64,000 nt of DNA, taken from positions 186,001 through 250,000 of the forward strand of contig CAWEPG010000015.1 of the NCBI GenBank assembly GCA_963810905.1. Direction: 5' to 3'. Position numbers and translations under genes: made by a program. Below, piece after piece: positions 37,104 through 47,829 of the stretch. The stretch comes from CAWBAT01 sp963810905. Its GTDB lineage: Bacteria; Acidobacteriota; Terriglobia; Versatilivoradales; Versatilivoraceae. The notes below the pieces were generated by a model. It saw only the letters and a program-made list of their open reading frames with translations. It made no database searches and was not told the DNA's origin. How positions within the stretch are numbered: the stretch's first letter is position 1; each line of letters starts with the position of its first letter.

Positions 37104-39736
37104 TCACGAACCGTTTGTTCGATCTCGAGTCAAGTCGCCTACAACCACGGCAATCGCCCTGGTTGAATCGATATATTTACTGGCTGCTTCGTTGACTTCA
37201 TCTAGGGTAATAGCTTCAATAAACTCGGGGTATTTCTGAATCTCCTCCAACGGCAAGTCAAACGAAACCGGGTCAACAGCTTGATCCACAAGACGACTTA
37301 ACGTCTCAAATCGCTGGGAAAATCCGCGGATTAGGTTTGTTTTGGCCATTTCGAGCTCATGGGAGGTGACGGGTCTGGAACTATTGATGTCACTGAACTC
37401 CTTCACCAATTCTCTCAGAGTCTCTCCGGTGAAGCGAGTTTGTACCCCGGTAGCCGCGACCCAGAACCCCAGATCGCGCCCAAACGCAAAGGCCGAAGAA
37501 GCCCCGTAGGTATACCCTTTCTCTTCACGCAGGTTTAGGTTCAGCCGGCTGGAAAAGGCGCCGCCCATCACGGTGTTCAATAGCTCAATGGCATGATGAT
37601 CAGTCGTCGTGCGCTTTGGACCCACTGAGCCGAGGCGAACCTGAGATTGAGGGGCGTCCTGTCTGTCGACCAGGTAGATACGTAGATTCTTAGGGTGATC
37701 CACGATAGGAACCTCAATCTTTGGCACCTCAACCGAAGTCCATTTTCCGAGCGAGTCTTCGGACAGCCGGATGGCCTCTTCCAAACGAATATCGCCAGCG
37801 AAAATAAGGGCGGCATGATTAGGCTTCCAAAACCGCTGATAATATTTCAACAAATTTTCACGCGAAATTGCCTGAATCGAAGCTTCATTCCCGGCGACTT
37901 CTTTTCCATACGGATGTTGAGCTCCAAACAACAATGAACGAAAAAGCTTTCTGGCAATCGAACTGGGGTTGTTTCGCTCTTGGAGAATATCGTCCAGACG
38001 TAATTTTTTCTGCCTTTCCAATTCAGAATCGGGGAAAGAAGGGTTGAGAACGATGTCAGCCATCAGTTCCATGGCTGGCGCCAAATGCTTTTGAAGAATG
38101 TCGAGACTGACTTCCGAGTTTTCCAATTCCCCAGAGGTCCCTAGAACCGCGCCCATTCGATCCAAAGCCGCCTGGATTTCCAACGCTGAGCGACTTTGTG
38201 TGCCTTCGTCGAGCATCTCGGCCGTCATCCAGGCTTCTCCGGGAAAACCCGTCTCATCACCTGTCCCTCCCGCCTTAACTAGGAGGCCTAGCGCTACTTT
38301 CGGTAACTCGTGCCTTTCGGAGACAATGACCAATAAGCCCATTGGGTAGGCTATGGGTTTTGAAAGTCGGCGGATTAAACTCTTTTTTCTCCCCTATGGC
38401 TGGTGGAAAAGTCCGGTCAATTTCCGCGGCTCCTGGACGTTGTGAAAATTCCGGGACAAAATTCACGACTAGCCGCTGGTCTGTATCAAGATACTGACCC
38501 ACGGCTTGTCGAATCGCATTAGCCGAAACACCCTGATACCTGGCATAATCTTCTTCAAAATAATTTGGCGAGCCCAGGAACGTATTGTACTGGTTCAACA
38601 GATCTGACTTGCCTCCAAAACCTCCAAGCCGTTCCAACCCGCTAATAAATTCATACTCCTGCTTGGCCTGTTCTCTTAATAGCTCCTCATCAGAAGGACC
38701 TTCCGCGGCAAACCGCCCGATTTCTGCCATGATGCTTCTCTTCAGTTCTTCCGGGTTTTCCCCCGGTCTTGCCGTAGCCACCACTCCAAACAGTCCTGCG
38801 ATTTCCAAGGAATAATTGAAGGCAGAAACATCCGAAGCAATTTGCCGTTCATAGACCAAGGACTTGTAAAGTCGAGAGTTTTTTCCCTGAGAAAGAATTC
38901 TCGATGCCAGATCCAATTCTGCATCGCCAGTCTGAAAATACCCCGGCGTTGGCCAGACGATGTAGATCCGCTCTTGGGGGACACGATCAAACACTTCAAT
39001 TCTCTTTTCCCCATCCAGCCGTGGCACCCAATTTCTGGGTCTCTCCAATGCAGGTCCCGGGGAAAGAGGACCAAAATAACGATCCACTAAGTGCTTCACC
39101 TCATTGACTTCAAAATCTCCCGCCACCACCAAGACTGCAATTATTAGGGGTATAGTAGGTAGCAAAGAATTCCTTCACATCTTCCACTGAAGCCGCATCC
39201 AGATCCTCCTGAGACCCGATCACGAGCCAAGAATACGGATGCCCCTTGGGAAACAGACTCTCAAAAACCATTTGTAGCGCGCGCCCGTAAGGAACATTCT
39301 CATAACTTTGACGTCGTTCGTTCTTGACAACGTCTCTCTGGTTATTGAATTTCTCTTGCGTGAGGGCATCGGCCAGAAATCCCATCCGATCCGATTCCAA
39401 CCACAAAACATACTCCAAACCTTCGCGAGGCACGGTTTCGAAATAGTTCGTGCGATCGAAACTGGTTGTGCCGTTGACCCCACCTTCTCGTAAGTTGGCG
39501 CCTGCCTTCTCCACGTAAGTGATGTAAGCACCGTCGGCATTCTTCGACCCCTGAAACATCATGTGCTCAAACAAATGTGCAAACCCCGTGCGGCCGGGTT
39601 TTTCATTCTTCGATCCGACGTGATACCACAGGTTGACATGCACAACCGGGAGCTTTCGGTCTTGATGCAGAATGACCTGTAAGCCGTTCTCAAGCCGATA
39701 CTTCTCAAAAGGGATATGAAGCTTTAGTTGAGACAA
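37104..39736 (-). CDS. M16 family zinc peptidase, two-module (frameshifted twice)
   Basis: Three overlapping frames (39736-39110, 39165-38275, 38342-37104) make one protein of about 876 residues. The first module has the inverted zinc motif HLFEHMMFQGSKN (HxxEH) with the distal Glu in NNQRDVVKNERRQ. The later module has GGAFSSRLNLNLREEKGYTYG, the usual inactive-half signature. Skipping one A in AA at 39139-39140 gives YTPNNAVLVVAGDF, and one C in CCC at 38338-38340 gives LPNGLLVIVSERHELPK, so both breaks look like indel errors. It starts at TTG 39736 behind GGAGGC, 15 bases after the keto-acid decarboxylase gene. No signal peptide is seen. Such peptidases degrade small peptides. Confidence 0.88.
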
Positions 39737-39751
39737 AATGAAGCCTCCGAA

Positions 39752-41389
39752 TTATGGATATACCTTCCCCTTAAGCCCTTTCACAAACCCGCGCAGTATA
39801 GGCGAAATGTCTCCCTTCTCCAAACGAACATCGAGCAGAGTAAAGCAGGATTGCTCCCAAGCGGATGCGAGGCTCACTTGGAATTCTCCTGGCGTTCTTA
39901 CTTCGAAACCTCGTCCTCCCCAAAGTTCGGCCATTTTCGCAAAAGGCCAGCTGACCGTTTCATTGTATTGAGCATGGGGGAAGAAAGACTGAAGCATCTC
40001 CCAGGAACTATTATTAAAAAGGATGATGATCGGGTTGAGGCCGTATTTGACAGAATGTGAGATTTCGCAGCCAGTCATCTGAAATGCCCCATCACCAACG
40101 AGAACCAGCGGCCTCTGCCCGCTGGTAATCTGCAGCCCCATCGCCCCAGGTATCGCGAATCCCATGGTCGCATAAAATGCCGGCGCGACACACTGGTTGG
40201 AACGGATGTCGACAGCGGCGAAAAGACAGTCCCCTACGTCGGAGACCACTGGCATTTCTGGATGGAGGTCAAGAAAATCATTCAAGATGTGAATCAGGTG
40301 GTTCACCCGAATCGGCTCGTCCGGAAGGAAAGGCCCAAAAACTTCAGGCGAGAGACTCATTTCCCATTCCGGCAGAAAGCGTTTTTTCGTGAGAAGCTCA
40401 GATGACTCAAGGAGTCGGTCGACTAGCAAATCAAGGGGAACATCTTGATACACATCTTCCTTGATGGTTACATTCCGAGAAACACAGAGAATTGTCCTTG
40501 TAGGGTTTATGGAGTCTGGCGGAATCCCGAGACTGACGTCGGTCATCAAGACACCGAGCATGAGGAGACAGTCCGAGTTTTCGATGATCTGTCGCAGTGG
40601 CTCTGGACTGACCGTTCCCAAATAGGTTCCGATGAATTGCTCATGACGAATCGGAAATGTCCCTCGTCCCAGGAAAGAAGAGGCGACTGGGATCTTGAGC
40701 TTTTCAGCCAATCGAAGGATTTTATCTTGCAGCTTGTAGCGGTGAGCTTCAACACCAACAATGAGTGCCGGCTGTTGACTCTCGTGAAGCCTCTGGACAA
40801 TCTTTCGGCGAGCCTCCTCGAGAGCGCTCTCATTGACCTTGAGTTCGACTTCTTCAAAATCGCCGCCGTACTCGATTTCTGCGAATACCATATCGCGAGG
40901 CACTTCCAGATAAACGGGACGCTTAAATTTCAGAGCGCAGGCAATAGCCCGGCGGATATGAATCGAAGCCATCTGGGGATCGTCCAGAATGGCGCCGTAC
41001 TCGACGACTTCCCTGTAGACGTTCAACTGGGTTTCAAATGATTTCACCTGGTGATGAACCAAAATCCCGGATTGTTTTTCCTTCTTCCCTGGCCCGCCGG
41101 AAATGACAACCAAGGGAGACAATTCCGCATAGGCGCAGGCGACGGGATTGAGCATATTCAATCCACCTGCCCCATAAGTCACGCAGCACACCCCGAGCCC
41201 ATTGGAAATCCGCGCGGAAGCATCGGCAGCAAAACCGACGGCAGGTTCATGGCTGAGAGTTATCAGCTGAAACTTTCCAAAGAGACTTAGCGCTTCATAT
41301 AAATAGAGCGCAAAATCCCCAGGAATGCCGAAGATCTGCCGGACACCATGGTCGTAAAGTTCGTTGAAGAGGAATTCGTAGAGCTTCAT
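39752..41389 (-). CDS. Thiamine-diphosphate 2-keto-acid decarboxylase (pyruvate/indolepyruvate type)
   Basis: 545 residues, three-domain ThDP enzyme. The catalytic Glu lies in SHEPAVGFAADASAR, the adjacent His pair of decarboxylases is present (GILVHHQVKSF), and the ThDP/Mg motif runs VGDGAFQMTGCEIS to LFNNSSW. The His-His pair separates pyruvate/indolepyruvate/phenylpyruvate decarboxylases from acetolactate synthase. It would convert a 2-keto acid to the aldehyde and CO2 in the cytoplasm. The M16 peptidase gene follows after 15 bases, so the two are probably co-transcribed, perhaps linking peptide or amino-acid breakdown with keto-acid decarboxylation; that link is inference. The exact keto acid is not known. 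Confidence 0.85.
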   Translation of the reverse strand: MKLYEFLFNELYDHGVRQIFGIPGDFALYLYEALSLFGKFQLITLSHEPAVGFAADASARISNGLGVCCVTYGAGGLNMLNPVACAYAELSPLVVISGGPGKKEKQSGILVHHQVKSFETQLNVYREVVEYGAILDDPQMASIHIRRAIACALKFKRPVYLEVPRDMVFAEIEYGGDFEEVELKVNESALEEARRKIVQRLHESQQPALIVGVEAHRYKLQDKILRLAEKLKIPVASSFLGRGTFPIRHEQFIGTYLGTVSPEPLRQIIENSDCLLMLGVLMTDVSLGIPPDSINPTRTILCVSRNVTIKEDVYQDVPLDLLVDRLLESSELLTKKRFLPEWEMSLSPEVFGPFLPDEPIRVNHLIHILNDFLDLHPEMPVVSDVGDCLFAAVDIRSNQCVAPAFYATMGFAIPGAMGLQITSGQRPLVLVGDGAFQMTGCEISHSVKYGLNPIIILFNNSSWEMLQSFFPHAQYNETVSWPFAKMAELWGGRGFEVRTPGEFQVSLASAWEQSCFTLLDVRLEKGDISPILRGFVKGLKGKVYP

Positions 41390-41665
41390 CGACTTTCGAG
41401 ATCAGAATATAAAGAGGAATCTGAGGATTCTCAAGTCATCGAGATCGAACGGGTATCCAAAAAACAAAAGCAGTTTAACACAGAGGGAGGCGGGTTTTTA
41501 GTGTCAGTAGTTATCCCTAGATGACTGTTGCGGAAACTAGGACAGGGATTCTCTAATTTTTGACTTGGGAAGATATTAGAATTCGGACGCACGGAAAGTT
41601 AGGGCATCAGAGCGTAGGATCTGAGCAAAAATGAGCTAAAGCGCCCTATGGGGCGGCAAAATCCG

Positions 41666-43559
41666 TTAATGGACACCGCAACAGTCGAGTTTCAGTGGAG
41701 CTGCATCAAGACGGGATCGAGCTTCTTTCATGTCGGGTGCCAACAGGATGGCCTCTTTATAGGCTCTTGACGCTCCGGCGAAATCACATTTATCTTCCAA
41801 TATACGCCCAATCCAGAAACTAGCGGCGGCAGACGGTGCAATCTGCGCCGCGCGAGAGAAATCGCTCAACGCGGCATCGAGATTGCCTTGCTGGTACTCC
41901 ACAGAGCCTCTTCCTAAGAAACTACTCTGCTTATTGGGATTGATTCGGATCGCAGCATCAAACTGAGAGATCGCTTCGGCCGATTGATTAAGCTGTTTTA
42001 GGAGCGCCCCCAGGTTGTTGTGTGCCTGGGCGAGTTCGGTGGGGTCGGAACCGTAGGATAGAGCTGTTTCATATTCATGTTTGGCTTCATCCAACTGGTT
42101 CTGGGAGTGGAGTAGAGTGGCAAGATTGTAGTGCGCTATCGACATCCGGGGTGCGATTTGGATGGCCGCTCTGAAATGCGGATCTGCTAGCTCGGGATGT
42201 CCCATTGCCATAAGGGCAACTCCGAGATTACCTTCAGCGATAGCATTTCGGCTTGTTACTTGCACTGCATGGGAGAAAAGGGTGTAGCTATTCCGCCAGT
42301 AGGTTATTTGGCGATATGAAACAGATGCATAGCCAAAGAGAACGGCAAAGACGAGGCCTTGCGTGATGGCTCGACTCAGCTTCATTCTGGCGGCCAGAGT
42401 AGCAGCCGGCCAAACCGCCATGACAAACAACCCAAGGAAAGGAATATAGGCATAGCGATCTGCCATGGCCTGACGGCCCACTTGCACTATACCGATCACC
42501 GGCACTAACGTACCTAGATACCAAAGCCAACCCACTAAGAGTTCCCGTCTCCCTGCGGTAATGCCACACTAAGGCAGTGACTCCTATCAGTATCGCTGCC
42601 GACAACGTGACCATCCACCATGCTAGAGAATTCTCTGGATGGGGGTAGAACACAGCCAGATTGGAAGGCCAGATTCCTTTGAGGATATAATCCAGATATG
42701 AATAGAGTGCATTCTCAATTCTCCAATTCAGCGGCAGCAAAATTGTGCTGCCAATAGCTCCCTCTTTATGTTGAGCATACACGGTAATCCATGCACTGAT
42801 TACGGACATGGCAAACAACGGGCTTTTTTCAAAGATCAGCTCGAAGATCGTGATACGCGATCGAGATTCTGCAATGGATTCCGGATCACCCCAACTCAAC
42901 CGCCTCAAGGGCCAATAGTCCAATAAGAGAAGCATGAAGGGGAAGGTCACGATCATCGGCTTGGCCATGAGGCCCAATCCAAAAAACAAGATCACGCCGA
43001 GATAACTAGCGGCTCCCTTCCGCCGCGTATACGAACCGTATGCCCAAAATGCAAGTAGCATAAAAAACGTGCAGAGCAGGGATTTGCGGTCGGAGACCCA
43101 CGCAACCGACTCCACGTTCAAGGGATGAAGGGCAAAGAGCGCGGCTACCACAGCACTTTGAGGAAGGCAACCGGTTGCTTTGTGCAAAAGCAAAAATAAG
43201 AGAACGACATTGCATAGATGCAATATCAGATTTGTTAAATGATGGCCGAACGGATTTATGCCGAATAATTCCACATCTGTCATATGAGAGATCCACGTGA
43301 CAGGATGCCAGTTGGCTTCCATAGTGGCCGTGAAAGCCCAAGCAACATTGGCCCAGGAAAGGCCCTGGCGAACGTGTGGGTTTGAGGTTACATACGCCGG
43401 ATCATCGTAATTGAGAAAGTCGTTTCGTAGAGATGATTGATAGAGGATCAGAACAGCCAATGCAAGCGCAAACCCGACCAGAAGTTGTGTTGTGTGCGGG
43501 GATCGCGTCAGGCGCGCAAAAGTAAACGAGTTGGAGCGCTCAGGCCGGGTTTTTAGCAT
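41666..43559 (-). CDS. TMTC-like membrane protein with C-terminal TPRs (frameshifted)
   Basis: Frames 43559-42288 and 42535-41666 join into about 630 residues. The first part has about ten membrane helices with the TMTC/GT-C-like landmarks NYDDPAYVTSNPHVRQGLSW and WHPVTWISHMTDVELFG, then ALFALHPLNVESVAWVSDRK and LLDYWPLRRL. The second part continues GWLWYLGTLVPVIGIVQVG and QAMADRYAYIPFLGLFV, followed by about five TPRs. Removing one C from CCC at 42544-42546 gives ETELLVGWLWYLG, so the break is an indel. Animal TMTC proteins are O-mannosyltransferases; bacterial relatives are numerous in Acidobacteria, and their substrates are unknown. Confidence 0.82.
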
Positions 43560-43866
43560 CCTGAATCACCCATTATAGAAATGAGAACGCCCGAGCCCCG
43601 TTCCGCGGCTGGCATGGACATGTGCTTTCTGCATGTCTGTGTGTAATGGCATTTTGAACGACAGCATAGGTTCACCAAAAATGTAAAAATGGGCAAGGCC
43701 GAACATCAAACAGAAATATCTCCACTCCCTCAGCCCAGCGTCGCCCTACTTCATCCCGGCTAACGCCTACTCGGTTCCTCTACCGGCTTTCCTTTTCCAT
43801 TCCAAAGAGAATCGAAGACAACCCAATACGGTGTCTTCGCCACCCGCCCATGGTTCCCTCATTCGT

Positions 43867-43920
43867 ATTGACATTGTCAATCGGCCAAGATTTGGACCCT
43901 CGTTCCATCGATGTTATACT
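43867..43920 (+). promoter_or_regulatory. Candidate promoter with 15-bp palindrome for the DUF169 gene
   Basis: A perfect 15-base palindrome ATTGACATTGTCAAT (43867-43881) is followed by a possible -35 (TTTGGA, 43891-43896), an 18-base spacer and a good -10 (TATACT, 43915-43920). The DUF169 start codon lies 39 bases further on, behind GAAAGGGA. The palindrome just upstream of -35 looks like a regulator site; the regulator is unknown. Confidence 0.45.
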
Positions 43921-43958
43921 TCTACCGCATTAGAAACCAATCATGAAAGGGATTCTAG

Positions 43959-44675
43959 ATGGACCTTACCGCTATTTCCAAACAGCTTACCGACGCGATT
44001 GGACTTTCGTCCTCACCAATCGCTCTTTCTTTTCTGGATGAGGTTCCTCGAGGAATCACGGTATTCGACTCGAAGGTCCCATCCGCCTGCACCTTTTGGA
44101 CTCGTGCCGAAAAGGGTTTATTCTTTGCCCAGGCTGAAGATCATGAAAACTGTCCTGTCGGGACTCTAACCATGGGTTTTCCGCTCCATGAGAAAGTGAT
44201 GTCTTCGCTCCAGGAGTTCGTCGCAAAAATGTGTCATGCCAATTATATTGGAGCCAAGGAACCCGAATCGATTCCCCGATACAAGAACGAGAAGAAAGGC
44301 ATCTTATACGGCCCGCTCGGCATTTTTCCTCAAACACCAGACCTTTGTCTAATATGGGTGAACGGCCGCCAGGCCATGCTCCTGGAAGAAGCCTTGGGGA
44401 CAGTTTGCTGGGATGCCATTCAACGATCTGAGGCGTTTGGCAGACCCGCCTGCGCAGCCTTGGCAGTTACCCTCAATGAAAACAGGACAACCCTCTCGTT
44501 TGGCTGTTCCGGAATGAGGACTTTCACGGACATCGGAGATGACATGCTGCTTCTCTCGATACCAGGATCATTGCTCGAACCTCTTTCTGAACGGCTTCGG
44601 GCAACGATGAAGGCCAACGACGAAATGCTCTCATTTTACCGGCAGCATCGCCAACAATTCCCAGCCGCGATATGA
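43959..44675 (+). CDS. DUF169 family protein
   Basis: 238 residues. The family motif is clear: SACTFWTRAEKGLFFAQAED followed by HENCPVGTLTMGF, with two conserved Cys and a His, and later SFGCSGMRTFTDIGDDM with another Cys. DUF169 proteins are often found in anaerobes and environmental bacteria, have a conserved Cys/His core and no proven function. It is preceded by a good candidate promoter with a palindrome and lies 180 bases before yggX, so it could be either independent or the first gene of the YggX/radical SAM group. Confidence 0.85.
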   Translation: MDLTAISKQLTDAIGLSSSPIALSFLDEVPRGITVFDSKVPSACTFWTRAEKGLFFAQAEDHENCPVGTLTMGFPLHEKVMSSLQEFVAKMCHANYIGAKEPESIPRYKNEKKGILYGPLGIFPQTPDLCLIWVNGRQAMLLEEALGTVCWDAIQRSEAFGRPACAALAVTLNENRTTLSFGCSGMRTFTDIGDDMLLLSIPGSLLEPLSERLRATMKANDEMLSFYRQHRQQFPAAI

Positions 44676-44855
44676 CCTTCGGGTTTATCTTGGACCGTGA
44701 CGGTGAGAAGAAGGGTACTGTAGTTCTCACCCAATGCTATTTTAAGGCTGCAGGATAATTCGGGATTCCAGTTCTGAATCGTTGGAGTCATACGGGGCAT
44801 CGTTATTTTGATTTGAAATGATCAATAATACTTTTTTGACAATGGAGAATAGAAG

Positions 44856-45137
44856 ATGGCTGAACGAATGGTGAAGTGTGTCAAGCTGCAACGTGAATTG
44901 CCCGGCCTGGAGAAGCCTCCCTTTAATGATGAACTCGGCCAGCGAATTTATGAGAATGTCTCAAAAGAAGCCTGGATTATGTTTCGTGAGCATTTGAAGA
45001 TGGTCATCAATGAGTATCGGCTGGCCTTAGGCACTGAAGAAGCCAATCGCATCGTCGAAGAGCAAACAGTAAATTATTTTTTTGGCCCTGGTTCTGCTCT
45101 CCCGCCCGGTTATGTTCCGCCAAAGACCAAGAGTTAA
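44856..45137 (+). CDS. yggX: YggX-like Fe(II)-trafficking protein
   Basis: 93 residues. It matches YggX: VKCVKLQRELPGLEKPPFND, then ELGQRIYENVSKEAWIMFRE (the LGxRIYxxxSKEAW core), then MVINEYRLAL and VNYFFGPG. YggX protects iron-sulfur clusters against oxidative damage and is linked to iron trafficking; the Cys near the N-terminus is retained (C8). Its stop codon directly abuts the ATG of the next gene, a radical SAM protein that itself needs an iron-sulfur cluster. This tight coupling suggests the YggX homologue serves that enzyme. Confidence 0.88.
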   Translation: MAERMVKCVKLQRELPGLEKPPFNDELGQRIYENVSKEAWIMFREHLKMVINEYRLALGTEEANRIVEEQTVNYFFGPGSALPPGYVPPKTKS

Positions 45138-46548
45138 ATGAAGATTGTATTGCTTTCCACTTATGACCTGGGACGGCAACCCTTCGGACTGGCTTCTCCA
45201 GCTGCCTGGCTCCGCAATGCCGGCTTCGATGTTGAATGCATTGATCTCTCGAGGCAACCATTTCCGCAAGAAAGCCTTGGGTCGGTAGCAGTCATCGGGT
45301 TTTACCTTCCCATGCATACAGCCACGCGCCTCGCGATTCCTCATTTGAAACAGGCTCGGCAAATCAGTCCAGAGGCTGTCATCTGCTGCTATGGCCTATA
45401 TGCGCCAATGAACGAAACATTTCTTAGAAGCCTCGGAGTAGACGTCATCTTGGGGGGCGAGTTTGAAGAGGATTTGCTGAAACTTGCTCTACAATTGGGC
45501 GCACACCAAACTATCACGAATGGATGCTTCTCTGGTTGGATCTCCGGTTTCTATCGCGCGACAGCACTTTCAAGTCCCGGATCGAAGCGATCTTCCACAT
45601 CTGAGTCGTTATGCTCAATTGATCTTACCAGGAGGTGAGCGCCGGGTCGTTGGATCTACTGAAGCTAGCCGTGGCTGCAAGCACTTGTGCCGACATTGCC
45701 CTATCGTCCCAATCTACAATGGACAATTCCGGATCATACAGCCGGAGATTGTGCTGGCTGATATTGCCCAGCAGGTAGACGCCGGGGCAAACCATATCTC
45801 TTTTGGAGATCCCGATTTCTTTAACGGCCCTGGACACTCTTTAAAGATCGTTCGATCCCTTCATGAGCGCTACCCGCAGTTAACCTATGATGTCACCATC
45901 AAGGTTGAACATCTCTTGAAGCACTCAACCCATCTTGAACTTCTCAAGGAAACCGGTTGTCTTTGGGTGACAAGCGCCGTTGAATCGATCGACGATCGCG
46001 TCCTCAAGTTGCTGGATAAAGGCCACACGAAAGAAGATTTTCTCAAAATTCTAAAACACTTTCGAGAGATTGGGCTCAATTTGTCACCGACATTTGTGCC
46101 ATTCACCCCGTGGACTACCCGAGAAGGTTATCTCGAACTATTACAATTGCTAACAGACGAAAACCTGATTGAGCAGGTTGCTCCGATTCAGCTGGCCATT
46201 CGCCTTCTGATTCCTTCTGGATCCAAGCTGCTCGAATTGCCGGAGATTCAACAAATTATTCATGGGTTCGACGACGCTTCACTCTGTTATCAGTGGGATC
46301 ACGAAGATTCCGACTTGGATAAACTCTCGAATCAGATTCGCCATTTGATCACGAGATCTGAAGTTCAGTCCATAGACCGCAGACAAATCTTCAACGCAAT
46401 TTGGCAGCTCAGCAATCAATCGAAAGTCGAAGGGAATCCATCTATCCCGGATCTCAACTCGCCCCTACCCCGTGCCGCTATTCCCCATCTCAGTGAAGCT
46501 TGGTATTGCTGTGCCGAACCCAATGAAGACCAGTTAGCGCGCGTGTAG
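45138..46548 (+). CDS. CCAEP-tail radical SAM protein (frameshifted)
   Basis: Starts at the ATG directly after the yggX stop. Frames 45138-45638 and 45484-46548 overlap; the switch lies about 45485-45540. The N-terminal part is a B12-binding-like Rossmann domain (MKIVLLSTYDLGRQPFGLAS). The core carries C-x3-C-x2-C in STEASRGCKHLCRHCPIVPI. The C-terminus reads WYCCAEPNEDQ: the motif of the group named CUAEP/CCAEP-tail radical SAM (seleno)proteins, where the second position is Sec or Cys. Here it is Cys (TGC TGT, 46507-46512). The product is unknown. It is linked to YggX upstream and an ATP-grasp ligase 24 bases downstream. Confidence 0.82.
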
Positions 46549-46572
46549 ACATTTCTTGAAAGCTCGTCCCGG

Positions 46573-47829
46573 ATGAAAACCAAACGGCTCTTGCTCCTCT
46601 TCACGACAACCGGCTATAACGCCGAAGATTTTGCCAGGGCAGCCCAAAAGCTCGGGGTGGAGGTCGTTTTCGGAACGGACCGTTGTCGCGTTCTGAATGA
46701 TCCCTGGAGAGATGCCGCCATCCCGCTGCGTTTTCACCGCCCTGAGGAATCAGCCCGACTGGTTCGAAAATATGCTGAAACCCATCCAATCGACGCAGTG
46801 ATCGCAGTTGGCGATAAACCCAGCGTTGCCGCCGCGATGATTTGCAAGGCTCTCGGCCTCACCATCAACTCACCTCGAGCAGTTCAACAATGTCGCAATA
46901 AATATGAATTCCGGAAGGCGTTGCAAAATTCTGGATTGCTCGTGCCCGGTTTTCGCCGGTTTGCTCTTGATCGAGATCCGCAGACAATCTTGCGTCATGT
47001 TCAGTTTCCCTGCGTTTTGAAACCCTTGGCACTCTCGGCAAGCCAGGGGGTCATTCGAGCGGATAACGAGATTGAATTCCGGGAAGCCTTTCATCGCATT
47101 CGCCGGTTGCTCGAAACTCCTGCAATCCGGATTTTAAGAGATCCCAGCAATCAGTACCTCCTGGTTGAAAACTATATCGAAGGAAAAGAAGTTGCTCTTG
47201 AGGGACTGCTCTCGAAGGGACGTCTCCGCGTGCTGGCCCTCTTCGATAAGCCGGATCCACTAGAAGGCCCTTTCTTTGAAGAGACGATATATGTGACGCC
47301 CTCCCGGTTCAGCCAACCCATCCAACGTCGGATTGCCAGATGCGCCTCAGCAGCAGCTCAATCTCTTGGGCTTCGCGACGGTCCGGTGCATGCCGAGTTC
47401 AGGATCAACAAACGCGGAGTCTGGATCCTGGAATTAGCTGCGCGTTCGATTGGCGGGCTGTGTTCCAGAGCGCTCCGCTTCGGAACAGGCATGTCCTTGG
47501 AAGAGTTGATCATTCGTCACGCCCTTGGAATGAAAACTCATTCCACTCAAAGGGAGGCACAAGCTGCCGGAGTCATGATGCTTCCCATCCCCGGAAAAGG
47601 TTATCTCCGCTCCATTGACGGAATCGTCAGCGCCAAGCGGGTGAGAGGAATACACGAAGTCACGATCACTGCCAAGCTTGGCCAGAAGCTCATTCCCTGG
47701 CCGGAAGGTTCCAGTTACCTCGGATTCATTTTTGCCCGTAGTTCTTCGCCTAGCCAGGTTGAGAAGGCTTTGCGGACCGCCCATTCTAAACTCTCTTTTG
47801 AAATCTCGCCTGAACTACCGGTTCTCTAA
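46573..47829 (+). CDS. ATP-grasp ligase
   Basis: 418 residues. The order fits an ATP-grasp ligase: N-terminal Rossmann-like part (LLLLFTTTGYNAEDFARAAQ), a central lid (NKYEFRKALQNSGLLVPGFR, then FPCVLKPLALSASQGVIRAD with the P-loop-like region), YLLVENYIEGKEVALEGLLS, and the Mg-binding end HAEFRINKRGVWILELAARS. It most resembles amino-acid or dipeptide ligases of the carbamoyl-phosphate-synthase-like ATP-grasp group. Immediately downstream of a CCAEP-tail radical SAM gene, it probably acts on the same small molecule or peptide. The substrate is unknown. Confidence 0.85.
   Translation: MKTKRLLLLFTTTGYNAEDFARAAQKLGVEVVFGTDRCRVLNDPWRDAAIPLRFHRPEESARLVRKYAETHPIDAVIAVGDKPSVAAAMICKALGLTINSPRAVQQCRNKYEFRKALQNSGLLVPGFRRFALDRDPQTILRHVQFPCVLKPLALSASQGVIRADNEIEFREAFHRIRRLLETPAIRILRDPSNQYLLVENYIEGKEVALEGLLSKGRLRVLALFDKPDPLEGPFFEETIYVTPSRFSQPIQRRIARCASAAAQSLGLRDGPVHAEFRINKRGVWILELAARSIGGLCSRALRFGTGMSLEELIIRHALGMKTHSTQREAQAAGVMMLPIPGKGYLRSIDGIVSAKRVRGIHEVTITAKLGQKLIPWPEGSSYLGFIFARSSSPSQVEKALRTAHSKLSFEISPELPVL

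Noticed and set aside
40445..41041. 198-codon rightward frame inside the decarboxylase gene
   Set aside because: Antisense shadow; no ribosome site or family match.
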